DNA of 12,402 nt, from positions 1 through 12,402 of the forward strand of contig JAIBDA010000028.1 of assembly GCA_024679635.1 (NCBI GenBank). Direction: 5' to 3'. This DNA comes from Amphritea sp. (GTDB lineage Bacteria > Pseudomonadota > Gammaproteobacteria > Pseudomonadales > Nitrincolaceae). The position numbers were made by a program, and so were the translations under genes. Below, one piece after another: positions 1-7,175 of this stretch (the stretch's first letter is position 1; every line of letters starts with the position of its first letter). Under the pieces are notes generated by a model that worked only from the letters and a program-made list of their open reading frames with translations, made no database searches and was not told the DNA's origin.

Positions 1-2
1 AC

Positions 3-260
3 CTGGTCGGCTATCGGGACACGATAAGGGACCTTTGGTTATTCACTGACAATGGCTTTAAAGAGGCAAGTGAAGGACAGGACATTAAGGAAATATCAAG
101 AGAGCTGCTAAGCAAGGGCTTTTTGTTTCGAAATGACAAAATACGCTTCAAAAGCAAACACACAATTTCCGGAATGGGTAAAGGGCAGTTGCGCCTATAC
201 GCCATAAAAGGAGCAATACTAAATGATGACATTCAAACAAAAATGGGTTCCGCGGGATAG
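3..260 (+). CDS. 3' end of a DUF927-like primase/helicase of a mobile element (partial)
   Basis: An open frame enters from the left edge and ends at TAG 258-260, giving about 85 C-terminal residues. It reads like the tail of DUF927 / phage-plasmid type primase-helicase proteins: a WLFTDNGF segment, then a small winged-helix-like stretch (DIKEISRELLSKGFLF), then an ISGMGKGQLRLYAI strand-like ending. Proteins of this class carry a helicase domain upstream of such a C-terminal module and support replication of integrative elements and satellites. The start and catalytic parts lie outside the window, so the assignment rests on the tail pattern only. The gene points toward the repeat block just downstream, which fits a replication protein next to its origin. 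Family-level recall, not a search; moderate to low certainty on function, good certainty that the frame is real. Confidence 0.55.
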   Translation: MVGYRDTIRDLWLFTDNGFKEASEGQDIKEISRELLSKGFLFRNDKIRFKSKHTISGMGKGQLRLYAIKGAILNDDIQTKMGSAG

Positions 261-403
261 TGGGTTACAGCCAACATCTGTGGCCCTTCCAGCTAGCCCA
301 TTACCTAACCCACTAACCCACTACCAAAATTAGTAAGTTACGGAATGGGTTAGCTCCAGACCACGCAGCATTTAGGTATAACCCATTAACCCACTTATCC
401 CGC
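244..403. repeat. Iteron-like TGGGTTA/TAACCCA repeat block, candidate replication origin
   Basis: The 7-mer TGGGTTA or its complement occurs eight times in 160 bp, two copies being one-base variants. Plus-orientation copies start at 244 (TGGGTTC), 261 and 346. Complement copies start at 295 (TAGCCCA), 306, 314, 379 and 387. Copies at 306 and 314 are tandem with an 8 bp period (TAACCCAC twice), as are those at 379 and 387. The outer copies lie in a larger imperfect inverted repeat: GCGGGATAGTGGGTTA (252-267) faces TAACCCACTTATCCCGC (387-403), differing by one inserted T. Clustered repeats beside a primase-helicase gene resemble the origin/iteron layout of P4-like satellites. That role is inferred; a regulatory or recombination role is equally possible. 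Confidence 0.5.
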
Positions 404-521
404 TAAAAAAACACCAGATTGTTTATAGGGCAAACTGAGGGTCTCTGCGTGCCAATAGCGGACTGTAGTGGTCAACTGGATTTACCGCTTTGAGAGCAAG
501 CCCCTTTTATTCCATTTTTGG

Positions 522-543
522 CACGTTAATAGTTATTAACATG
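522..543. repeat. Near-perfect palindrome CACGTTAAT-n4-ATTAACATG (upstream flank copy)
   Basis: Two 9-bp arms with one mismatch surround a 4-bp spacer (AGTT). The word TTTTTGGCAC directly overlaps its left side (515-524). A closely related palindrome with perfect arms lies downstream of the operon at 12008-12031, and TTTTTGGCAC recurs at 12079-12088. No T-tract follows on either strand, so it is not a convincing intrinsic terminator. A protein-binding site (operator, excisionase or integrase accessory site) is the more likely reading, by inference. Confidence 0.5.
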
Positions 544-618
544 AATGCTTAGCTTTAATCTGACAAGTATGACACCAGTAAAGTTGCTTTGGCCTAACAT
601 CATACTGGCTGCACCTTC

Positions 619-653
619 TTGCTATTCACTAGGACATTAGCTATTTTAGCTAA
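619..653 (+). promoter_or_regulatory. Candidate sigma70 promoter with overlapping 7+3+7 operator-like palindrome
   Basis: TTGCTA at 619-624 and TATTTT at 642-647 match the -35 and -10 consensus at 4 of 6 positions each, with an optimal 17 bp spacer, and lie 37 bp or more before the ATG at 684. A perfect inverted repeat, TTAGCTA-TTT-TAGCTAA (637-653), covers the whole -10 element, which is where a repressor would block polymerase. The first gene downstream encodes a small putative HTH protein, so autoregulation is an obvious hypothesis. No other equally good promoter was seen between 404 and 683. Both the promoter and the operator are pattern-based predictions. Confidence 0.4.
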
Positions 654-683
654 ATTATCTAAGCTTTACTTCGGCAGGCAGAA

Positions 684-923
684 ATGAACGAAAACACCAT
701 CTACGAGCGTATCAAACAAGCGCTCTCCGAAGCCCCTCGCAATCAGTACACCGCTGAATTGCATCTCCAGATGATCAAATACGCCGATGAGCTGAAGAAC
801 ATCACCGCTAAGGAGTTCTGTGAAGGCGTAGACCTGCGCCAGAGCTTCGGTACTGAATTCAGCAAGATGCGTAACCTGACTCAGCGCCTTAAGGCTGCTG
901 GGCTCGACACCAATCGTTTATAG
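684..923 (+). CDS. Small HTH-like protein upstream of hsdM, putative regulator
   Basis: 79 residues, charged and predicted mainly helical. The C-terminal half (TAKEFCEGVDLRQSFGTEFSKMRNLTQRLKAAGLD, about residues 41-75) looks like a helix-turn-helix: an AKEFCEGV helix, a turn with GTEF, then a KMRNL-TQRL helix. Short proteins of this type often precede type I hsdM genes in proteobacteria; their function has, to my knowledge, not been settled. The ATG at 684 is preceded by a weak AGG (676-678) five bases away. The stop is 33 bp before hsdM, so the two are likely co-transcribed. The overlapping promoter palindrome at 637-653 makes it a candidate autorepressor or controller protein for the R-M operon. 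Existence as a gene is well supported by position and composition; the regulatory role is inference. Confidence 0.75.
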   Translation: MNENTIYERIKQALSEAPRNQYTAELHLQMIKYADELKNITAKEFCEGVDLRQSFGTEFSKMRNLTQRLKAAGLDTNRL

Positions 924-956
924 CCGACCAGATATAACAGATCACACGGACCCCTT

Positions 957-3377
957 ATGGCCATTAAGAAAACTGCACTTTACTCCTCTCTCTGGTCCAG
1001 CTGCGACGAGCTTCGCGGCGGAATGGATGCCAGTCAGTACAAGGATTACGTACTTACGCTGCTGTTTATGAAGTATGTCTCCGACAAATACAAAGGCGAT
1101 CCTTACGGGATGATCGCGGTCCCCGAGGGGGGCGGTTTCGATGACATGGTGGCGCTGAAGGGCGATAAAGAGATCGGTGATGAGATCAATATCATCATCA
1201 GTGCGTTGGCTGAGGAGAACGATCTCAAGGGCGTTATCGATATCGCGGACTTCAACGATGAAGACAAGCTGGGTAAAGGCAAGGAGATGGTTGATCGCCT
1301 CTCTAAACTGGTGGGTATTTTTGAAGGGATAGATCTCTCATCCAACCGGGCCGATGGTGATGACCTGCTCGGCGATGCCTACGAATATCTGATGCGTCAC
1401 TTCGCCACCGAGTCCGGTAAGAGCAAGGGGCAGTTTTATACGCCCTCAGAGGTCTCTCGCATTCTAGCCAAAGTCGTCGGTATTCACGAAGACACGCCCC
1501 AGGATGCCACCGTCTACGACCCCACCTGTGGCTCTGGCTCACTGCTGTTGAAAGCGAGCAATGAAGCACCGCGAGGGTTATCGATCTTCGGCCAGGAGAT
1601 GGACAACGCGACCAGCGCATTAGCGCGGATGAACATGATCCTGCACAACACGGCCACCGCCAAAATCTGGAAAGGCAACACCCTCACTTCGCCACAGTGG
1701 AAGGATGGCAACGAGCAACTGAAAACCTTCGACTTTGCCGTGGCCAACCCGCCGTTCTCCAACAAGAACTGGACCAGCGGCCTCAACCCCGCCGAAGATG
1801 AGTTTGGCCGTTTTGTCTGGGGCACCCCGCCCGAGAAAAACGGTGATTATGCGTTTCTATTGCACATCATCAAGAGCCTGAAGAGTACCGGTAAGGGGGC
1901 TGTCATCCTCCCGCATGGTGTGTTGTTCCGTGGCAATGCCGAAGCACGTATTCGCAAAAACCTGATCAAGCAAGGCTATATCAAAGGCATTATCGGCCTG
2001 CCAGCCAACCTCTTCTATGGCACCGGTATCCCCGCCTGCATCATTGTCATCGATAAAGAGCATGCCCACGCGCGTAGCGGAATTTTCATGGTCGACGGCA
2101 GTAAAGGGTTGATCAAGGACGGCAATAAGAACCGTCTGCGCAGCCAGGACATCCACAAAATTGTCGATGTATTCAATAAGGGCCTGGTACTCGAACGCTA
2201 CAGTCGCATGGTGCCGCTCGCGGAGATCGCCGCCAACGATTACAACCTCAATATCCCGCGCTATATCGACAGCAGCGAGCCGGAGGATCTGCACGATCTG
2301 AGCGCCCACCTACAAGGCGGCATCCCCAACCGTGACATTGATGCACTGGGTGAATACTGGCAGGTCTTCCCCAGCCTGCGCGCAGAGCTGTTTGCCGATG
2401 ATCGGCCCGACTACAGCAAAGGCTTAGTTGAAGCGGGTCAGGTGAAAAGCACCATTCTCAATCACAGTGAGTTCAAAACCTTTGCTACGCAAAGCCTTGA
2501 GCCATTTACCGCGTGGTGCGAACGCGCCGATCTGAAAGCGATACAGACCGGTGAAAAACCTAAAGCCATCATCCACCGCATCAGTGAAGACTTGCTGGAA
2601 AGCTACGCCCAAACGTCGCTGATCAGTAAATACGACATCTATCAAATCTTGATGGACTACTGGGCCGAGGAGATGCAGGACGATGTCTACGTGCTTGTAC
2701 AGGACGGCTGGCAAGCGGGAAAAGTGTTGCGCGAGCTGGTGGTGAAAAAAGGCGAGAAACTCAAAGAGACGCCCGATCTCGTTATCGGCAGAGTGAAGTA
2801 CAAGGCCGAGTTGGTCCCGCCTGCACTGATCGTCGCCCGTTTCTTTGCTAGCGAACAGGCCCATATCGATGCACTACAGATCACGCTCGACAGTGCATCC
2901 CAGGAGCTGGAAAGCTATATCGAAGATAATAGCGGCGAAGACGGTCTGCTGAGTGAGGCGCTCAACGACAAAGATAAGGTCACCAAAGCCACGGTGACGG
3001 CACGTTTGAAGCTAGCCACTGATCCCGAGGAAAAAGTCGCTCTAAAACAAACGAAGAAGTTGTTTGATGCCGAAGCCGCCGCCAAAAAAGCCCTCAAAGA
3101 AGCGCAGGACGCGCTGGATTTGACAGTGTTTAAGCAATACCCGCAGCTTAGCGAAGACGACCTCCAGACGTTGCTTGTCGATGATAAGTGGCTGGCGATC
3201 CTAAAAGGCAATATCGAAGCAGAAATTGAACGGGTTACCCAGCAGCTGGCCAATCGCGTCAAAGAGCTGGAAGAACGCTACGCAGAGCCGTTGCCAGCCA
3301 TCAGCAAGTCTGTAGATAGCTTGAGCGACCAAGTGGCTGGCCACTTGAAGGCGATGGGGTTGGAGTGGGCGTTATGA
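957..3377 (+). CDS. hsdM: Type I restriction-modification system methyltransferase subunit HsdM
   Basis: 806-residue N6-adenine DNA methyltransferase subunit. It pairs with HsdS to methylate adenines in a bipartite site, protecting host DNA, and is the core onto which HsdR docks. The N-terminal HsdM helical domain (about 10-145, starting LWSSCDELRGGMDASQYKDY) is followed by the SAM-binding motif I DPTCGSGSLLL (from Asp188) and the catalytic motif NPPF (264-267). The methylase core ends near residue 440. A further ~360 residues rich in charged helices and coiled coil (for example EAAAKKALKEAQDAL) make it much longer than EcoKI-type HsdM (~530 aa); similarly long versions are common in one branch of type I systems. 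A weak GGA (948-950) precedes the ATG. The stop codon overlaps the hsdS start (ATGA, 3374-3377), indicating translational coupling. The frame is uninterrupted and both key motifs are intact, so an active enzyme is expected. Confidence 0.96.
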   Translation: MAIKKTALYSSLWSSCDELRGGMDASQYKDYVLTLLFMKYVSDKYKGDPYGMIAVPEGGGFDDMVALKGDKEIGDEINIIISALAEENDLKGVIDIADFNDEDKLGKGKEMVDRLSKLVGIFEGIDLSSNRADGDDLLGDAYEYLMRHFATESGKSKGQFYTPSEVSRILAKVVGIHEDTPQDATVYDPTCGSGSLLLKASNEAPRGLSIFGQEMDNATSALARMNMILHNTATAKIWKGNTLTSPQWKDGNEQLKTFDFAVANPPFSNKNWTSGLNPAEDEFGRFVWGTPPEKNGDYAFLLHIIKSLKSTGKGAVILPHGVLFRGNAEARIRKNLIKQGYIKGIIGLPANLFYGTGIPACIIVIDKEHAHARSGIFMVDGSKGLIKDGNKNRLRSQDIHKIVDVFNKGLVLERYSRMVPLAEIAANDYNLNIPRYIDSSEPEDLHDLSAHLQGGIPNRDIDALGEYWQVFPSLRAELFADDRPDYSKGLVEAGQVKSTILNHSEFKTFATQSLEPFTAWCERADLKAIQTGEKPKAIIHRISEDLLESYAQTSLISKYDIYQILMDYWAEEMQDDVYVLVQDGWQAGKVLRELVVKKGEKLKETPDLVIGRVKYKAELVPPALIVARFFASEQAHIDALQITLDSASQELESYIEDNSGEDGLLSEALNDKDKVTKATVTARLKLATDPEEKVALKQTKKLFDAEAAAKKALKEAQDALDLTVFKQYPQLSEDDLQTLLVDDKWLAILKGNIEAEIERVTQQLANRVKELEERYAEPLPAISKSVDSLSDQVAGHLKAMGLEWAL

Positions 3378-4690
3378 AAGCACACCAAGTGGCTGAAGCC
3401 AGTCCTCAAGATTTGCTCGTGCCGGTTACGAGTGCAGCACCAGAAGGATACAAGCAAACGGAAGTTGGGGTTATCCCAGAAGATTGGGAGGCTATACAGC
3501 TTGGTGAACTTGTTGATATTTGTAGCGGTGAGAGCCCCTCAAAATTTCAGTTTTTAACCGAAGGGGTCCCATATTTCAAAGTCGAGCAACTTAATAATGG
3601 TTCAGTGTATGCTGAAATAACGCCATATTTTGTCAAGACGTCTAAAAAAGTACCGGCTGGGAGCATTATCTTCCCCAAGAGAGGGGCATCCATCCTATCC
3701 AATAAGATTCGAGTATTAAAACGCGACTCTTTTATGGATACAAACTTGATGACTCTGACTTGTTCACCAAACTTGAGCGAGCTTTATCTGTACAACCAGT
3801 TAACCTATAGAGGGCTTGATTCCGTTGCGGATACGACATCTATCCCGCAGATTAACAATAAGCACATTATCCCTTTTGCAATTCCTTTCCCAACGATAGA
3901 AGAACAAACCGTCATCGCCAATGCCCTCTCCGATGTCGATGCGCTGCTCGGCGAGTTGGAAAAACTGATCGCCAAAAAACAGGCCATCAAAACCGCCACC
4001 ATGCAGCAACTGCTCACCGGCCGCACCCGCTTGCCGCAGTTCGCCCTGCGCGAAGATAGCTCACCCAAAGGCTATAAGCAAAGTGAACTGGGCGAGATAC
4101 CGGAGGATTGGAATTGTGTGAAAATGGGTGGCTTGGCTCGAATTCAACGCGGTGCTTCTCCGAGGCCAATAGATAGTCCGATCTGGTTTGATCGAAATTC
4201 ATCAGTAGGCTGGCTTAGAATTTCGGATGTTTCTAAAACGCGTAAGTACTTAACCGTAACTAAACAAAGCCTTTCTGAACTTGGGATCAGTAATAGTAGG
4301 TTTGTGCCTCAGAATAACCTCGTAATGAGTATTTGCGCCACTGTCGGCAAGCCCATTATTACGAGGAAAGATCTTTGTATTCATGATGGTTTTGTTGTTT
4401 TCAATGGCCTATCAGTGGATCAAGGGTTCATGTATTACATTTTGGTAGGCTTGGAAGATGAGTGGGGTAAACAAGGCCAGACAGGTTCGCAGATGAACTT
4501 GAATACTGACTTGATCAACGGGACATACGTAGCAATACCAGAGAAGCTAGAAGAGCAGACAACCATAGCAACCATCCTCTCTGATATGGACGAAGACATT
4601 CAGGCACTCGAGCAGCGCCTAGGCAAAACCCGCCAGATCAAGCAGGGCATGATGCAGCAACTACTCACCGGCAAGACAAGACTGGTATAA
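3374..4690 (+). CDS. hsdS: Type I restriction-modification system specificity subunit HsdS
   Basis: 438 residues with the classic two-TRD layout. Each half begins with a conserved motif, YKQTEVGVIPEDW (26-38) and YKQSELGEIPEDW (234-246). Each then has a variable target recognition domain (about 39-175 and 247-390) and ends with a conserved coiled-coil helix (EEQTVIANALSDVDALLGEL and EEQTTIATILSDMDEDIQAL), closing with MQQLLTGRTRL or MQQLLTGKTRL. The two TRDs read the two halves of the methylation site and the paired helices set the spacer. I chose ATG 3374: it overlaps the hsdM stop as ATGA and has GGAG (3362-3365) eight bases upstream. A GTG three codons earlier (3365) is possible. The TRDs are visibly more AT-rich than the conserved parts, a normal sign of TRD exchange. 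The target sequence cannot be read from this. Confidence 0.95.
   Translation: MKAHQVAEASPQDLLVPVTSAAPEGYKQTEVGVIPEDWEAIQLGELVDICSGESPSKFQFLTEGVPYFKVEQLNNGSVYAEITPYFVKTSKKVPAGSIIFPKRGASILSNKIRVLKRDSFMDTNLMTLTCSPNLSELYLYNQLTYRGLDSVADTTSIPQINNKHIIPFAIPFPTIEEQTVIANALSDVDALLGELEKLIAKKQAIKTATMQQLLTGRTRLPQFALREDSSPKGYKQSELGEIPEDWNCVKMGGLARIQRGASPRPIDSPIWFDRNSSVGWLRISDVSKTRKYLTVTKQSLSELGISNSRFVPQNNLVMSICATVGKPIITRKDLCIHDGFVVFNGLSVDQGFMYYILVGLEDEWGKQGQTGSQMNLNTDLINGTYVAIPEKLEEQTTIATILSDMDEDIQALEQRLGKTRQIKQGMMQQLLTGKTRLV
4001..4672 (+). repeat. Direct repeats in hsdS, possible TRD-swapping sites
   Basis: Bases 4001-4021 and 4652-4672 agree at 20 of 21 positions (ATGCAGCAACT, then G or A, then CTCACCGGC), 651 bp apart in the same orientation and frame. 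They encode the MQQLLTG ends of the two halves of HsdS. In-frame homologous recombination between such repeats can delete, duplicate or exchange a half-subunit and so change specificity. Repeats of this kind are known in HsdS genes; activity here is inferred. The interval given spans from the first to the second copy. Confidence 0.55.
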
Positions 4691-4699
4691 GGAAACGAT

Positions 4700-6571
4700 A
4701 TGGATATTGATGCGCAGGTCAGGAATATCACCAAGCTTAAAGACTACTTCTTCCTCGTCCCCGACTACCAGCGTGAGTATGTCTGGAAAGTTGATGATCA
4801 GGTTGAACAGTTTCTGGTAGACATCGACAACGAATATGAACCCGGTGCCAGTAACCAGAGCAACTATTTCATCGGCTCGATCATCGTGGTGCAGAACCAG
4901 TCCAAGCACGATGTGATCGATGGTCAACAACGACTAACCACCATTGTGCTGACCATGTGCGCCCTACGAGACCTGTTGCAGGGGCAAGAGCTGGAGAAAA
5001 GAGGCAACGAGTATCTCAAGAGTATTGGCGAGTGGCTGTCGGATTACGACATCGAAACCGACGAGAATCAGGTGCGCCTGGAGCTGCAGTACGAAGAGAG
5101 CAAGGACTATCTGTACCGGTTGATCTCGAGGGAGTCTTTCCTTGATGTAGAAACGGCGTCGATTCGAAAGATGCGGCAGGCTTATGAGCGCATCAAAACG
5201 CACCTTGAAGGATACCTCAAGGCGGGTATGGATCAGTTGACCGACTTTATCCGTTACTTTCTGACGAAGGTCGATCTGGTGGTGATTGAATCGGAGAACC
5301 TGGGTAGCGCACTCAAAATATTCGAGACCATCAACCAGCGTGGAGCGGGCCTTAACGCAATGGACCTGGTGAAAAACCTGCTGTTCAGCCAGGCCAAAGA
5401 ATCCGACTTTGCCAAGATAAAAGAGAAATGGAAGGCAATTACCTCAAATCTTCAGCGCTGTGACGAAGAGCAAAGCCCACTGCGGTTTTTACGTTACTTC
5501 CTGATGGCTCGCTACCACAACGGCATCCTACGGGAAGACGATATCTACAAATGGATTATCTCCGCCGATGGCAAGAAAGCGCTCAAGTATGAGCAGCAGC
5601 CTCTGGTGTTCGCTAACGAGCTGGAAAAGTTATCGGCTCGCTACGCGGACCTGATTCAGGCTACTTGCTTGATGAAGGACGGCGGTAGCTACCCGGCGAT
5701 TACTCGCATCGGGTTTATTAACAAGTACAAGTCACGCCAGCATCTTGTGATGTTGCTTGCTCTGGAAACCAATAGCCCCGCCCCCGTGCTGGACTACCTA
5801 GGGCAGCAGTTGGAGAGTTTTTTCTTTTTCAGTAACACGCTTGGCATACAGGCCAAAAACAATGAACGCCTCTTTGCACAATGGGCGAGTGAGCTGCGCG
5901 GAGCAAATAAGGAAGAGCAGATCAGTGAGGTCGTCGACCGTACTATCACACCTTATTTGAAAGAGCGCTATTCCGAGGTTAGGCAGGTGTTCAGTGGACT
6001 CTGGCACGGAGCTTACAACCCGTTATATCGACTGCGCTTCGTTCTGGGACGGATGGAAAACACGCTTCTCGCTCGGTGTAATCTGCCATTAAAAGGGCAC
6101 GACTTTATCCAAAGTTTGCAGGTCGAACACATCCTGCCGCAGACGCCTCGTGATGGAGTTATTCCGAGCGACTATGCCGAATCCCAAGAGGATTACGAGA
6201 ACTGCGTGTATAGCTTGGGCAACGTAACGCTGGTCGAGAGTGGCATCAACCAAGCGGTAAATAACTGTAATAATCTAGAAGGCAGCTGGTTTTCCAACAA
6301 AGGTGAGGAGTATGTGAAATCTGCCCTCTTGATGACAAATCTGCTGAACCATGATTACTCTGTTGGAAAAAACACGGCGATCAACCGGCTGCGTGATGAG
6401 TTGGCTTATAGTTTCTCTGAATGGAAAGCGGATGCTATCCAGCGTCGTCAGTCCATCCTTCTCGAACTGGCTTTAGATACTTGGCGGGTCAACGGTCAAC
6501 GTATTGATCAGCGCATACCAATTGAGGTGACTGTATCGATTGATGCAGAAACAGTGGCATTAGAGTTATGA
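4700..6571 (+). CDS. DUF262-DUF1524 (GmrSD-like) nuclease
   Basis: 623 residues. The N-terminal DUF262 part has PDYQREYVW (21-29) and the ParB-like DGQQRLTT motif (Asp74-Gly75-Gln76-Gln77-Arg78), which in the GmrS/SspE/BrxU group is tied to nucleotide binding or hydrolysis. The C-terminal DUF1524 part is a His-Me finger (HNH-type) nuclease with VEHILPQTP (His477) and GNVTLVESGIN (Asn508). Both signature motifs are intact, so nuclease activity is plausible. Related proteins (GmrSD, BrxU) are type IV, modification-dependent restriction enzymes; others act in different defence systems, so the substrate is open. It starts nine bases after hsdS with a strong AAGGAAA ribosome site (4689-4695), so it is embedded in the R-M operon. 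One reading is that it targets phages whose modified DNA escapes HsdR; that is inference. Confidence 0.88.
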   Translation: MDIDAQVRNITKLKDYFFLVPDYQREYVWKVDDQVEQFLVDIDNEYEPGASNQSNYFIGSIIVVQNQSKHDVIDGQQRLTTIVLTMCALRDLLQGQELEKRGNEYLKSIGEWLSDYDIETDENQVRLELQYEESKDYLYRLISRESFLDVETASIRKMRQAYERIKTHLEGYLKAGMDQLTDFIRYFLTKVDLVVIESENLGSALKIFETINQRGAGLNAMDLVKNLLFSQAKESDFAKIKEKWKAITSNLQRCDEEQSPLRFLRYFLMARYHNGILREDDIYKWIISADGKKALKYEQQPLVFANELEKLSARYADLIQATCLMKDGGSYPAITRIGFINKYKSRQHLVMLLALETNSPAPVLDYLGQQLESFFFFSNTLGIQAKNNERLFAQWASELRGANKEEQISEVVDRTITPYLKERYSEVRQVFSGLWHGAYNPLYRLRFVLGRMENTLLARCNLPLKGHDFIQSLQVEHILPQTPRDGVIPSDYAESQEDYENCVYSLGNVTLVESGINQAVNNCNNLEGSWFSNKGEEYVKSALLMTNLLNHDYSVGKNTAINRLRDELAYSFSEWKADAIQRRQSILLELALDTWRVNGQRIDQRIPIEVTVSIDAETVALEL

Positions 6572-6591
6572 TCTACATACAAGGTTACTGT

Positions 6592-6606
6592 GTCAGCTGA
6601 GCTGAC
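6592..6606. repeat. Short perfect palindrome between the DUF262 gene and kwaA
   Basis: GTCAGCT-G-AGCTGAC is a perfect 7+1+7 inverted repeat in the 55 bp gap before kwaA, the longest gap inside the operon. As RNA it could form a 5-bp stem with a 5-nt loop, ending nine bases before the kwaA ribosome site (GGAG 6615-6618). It lacks a T-tract, so it is not a terminator. A small operator or an mRNA processing/translation element is possible but unproven. Confidence 0.35.
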
Positions 6607-6626
6607 GAATACATGGAGCGTATCGA

Positions 6627-7175
6627 ATGCTAAATACTTTAGCGAAGCTACTTCTCGTTTCGACATCGCTAGCACCCTTGTTGGGTGCCGTCGCTGTCAA
6701 CCAGATCTCTAGTGGTGTTGTATGGACCCATTGGATAGGGTGGCTCATTGCAGCAGGCCTGTTGGTATTTGTCTGTTGGGCCATGCTGATCTACGCCTCA
6801 AAAAACTCACAGAAACAACGATTCCACATCAAGGAGTTCGAGCGTAATGATAAGGAGGTTCTTGCCTTTTTGCTGGCCTACTTGTTGCCGTTTATTTCTG
6901 GTGAAAACTTGGCGTTTACCGAGCAGTGGCTGACTGGCACCTACATTATCGGCATCATCTTTTTGGCCGTGGCACACGCCGGTGTTATCCACTTTAACCC
7001 TGTTATGGGGTTACTTGGCTACCACTTCTACGCCGTGAAGAACGGCGACGGGGTGTCCCACTTGCTGATAAGTAAGAAGGAGCTGCGTCGCCCAGGGCAA
7101 GATGTTGAGACTGTTTGCCTGGCCCCTCACATCTACCTATCTCTACCACAATCTGGAAACCGCAATGCTGAATAA
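6627..7175 (+). CDS. kwaA: Kiwa anti-phage protein KwaA (membrane subunit)
   Basis: 182 residues with about four hydrophobic segments (roughly 5-24, 36-57, 77-91 and 104-122) and a soluble C-terminal tail from about 133. The loop KEFERNDKEVLAFLLAYLLPF (69-89) and the run of NPVMGLLGYHFY (124-135) fit my recollection of KwaA. In Kiwa, KwaA is the inner-membrane partner of KwaB and is reported to sense phage attack at the envelope. The identification is strengthened by the DUF4868 gene directly downstream, the defining two-gene Kiwa arrangement. The ATG at 6627 has GGAG eight bases upstream. The last 11 bp overlap the preferred kwaB start, implying translational coupling. Location inside an hsd operon is unusual. 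The small size and weak conservation of KwaA leave some uncertainty about this gene alone, little about the pair. Confidence 0.85.
   Translation: MLNTLAKLLLVSTSLAPLLGAVAVNQISSGVVWTHWIGWLIAAGLLVFVCWAMLIYASKNSQKQRFHIKEFERNDKEVLAFLLAYLLPFISGENLAFTEQWLTGTYIIGIIFLAVAHAGVIHFNPVMGLLGYHFYAVKNGDGVSHLLISKKELRRPGQDVETVCLAPHIYLSLPQSGNRNAE

Noticed and set aside
11..232. 73-codon minus-strand open frame at the left edge
   Set aside because: The opposite plus frame reads as a sensible protein tail ending in the repeat block; this frame is serine/leucine-rich without domain features.
305..393. CRISPR array from the TAACCCA repeats
   Set aside because: Repeats are only 7-8 bp, occur in both orientations and have irregular spacing without spacer-like units.
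1857..2309. 150-codon minus-strand open frame
   Set aside because: Antisense shadow of the hsdM methylase core; the plus frame has clear catalytic motifs and this one has none.
4700..6571. BREX or Ssp (phosphorothioation) system because of the DUF262 protein
   Set aside because: No pglX, pglZ, brxC, sspBCD or dnd genes are present; DUF262 proteins occur in many defence contexts.
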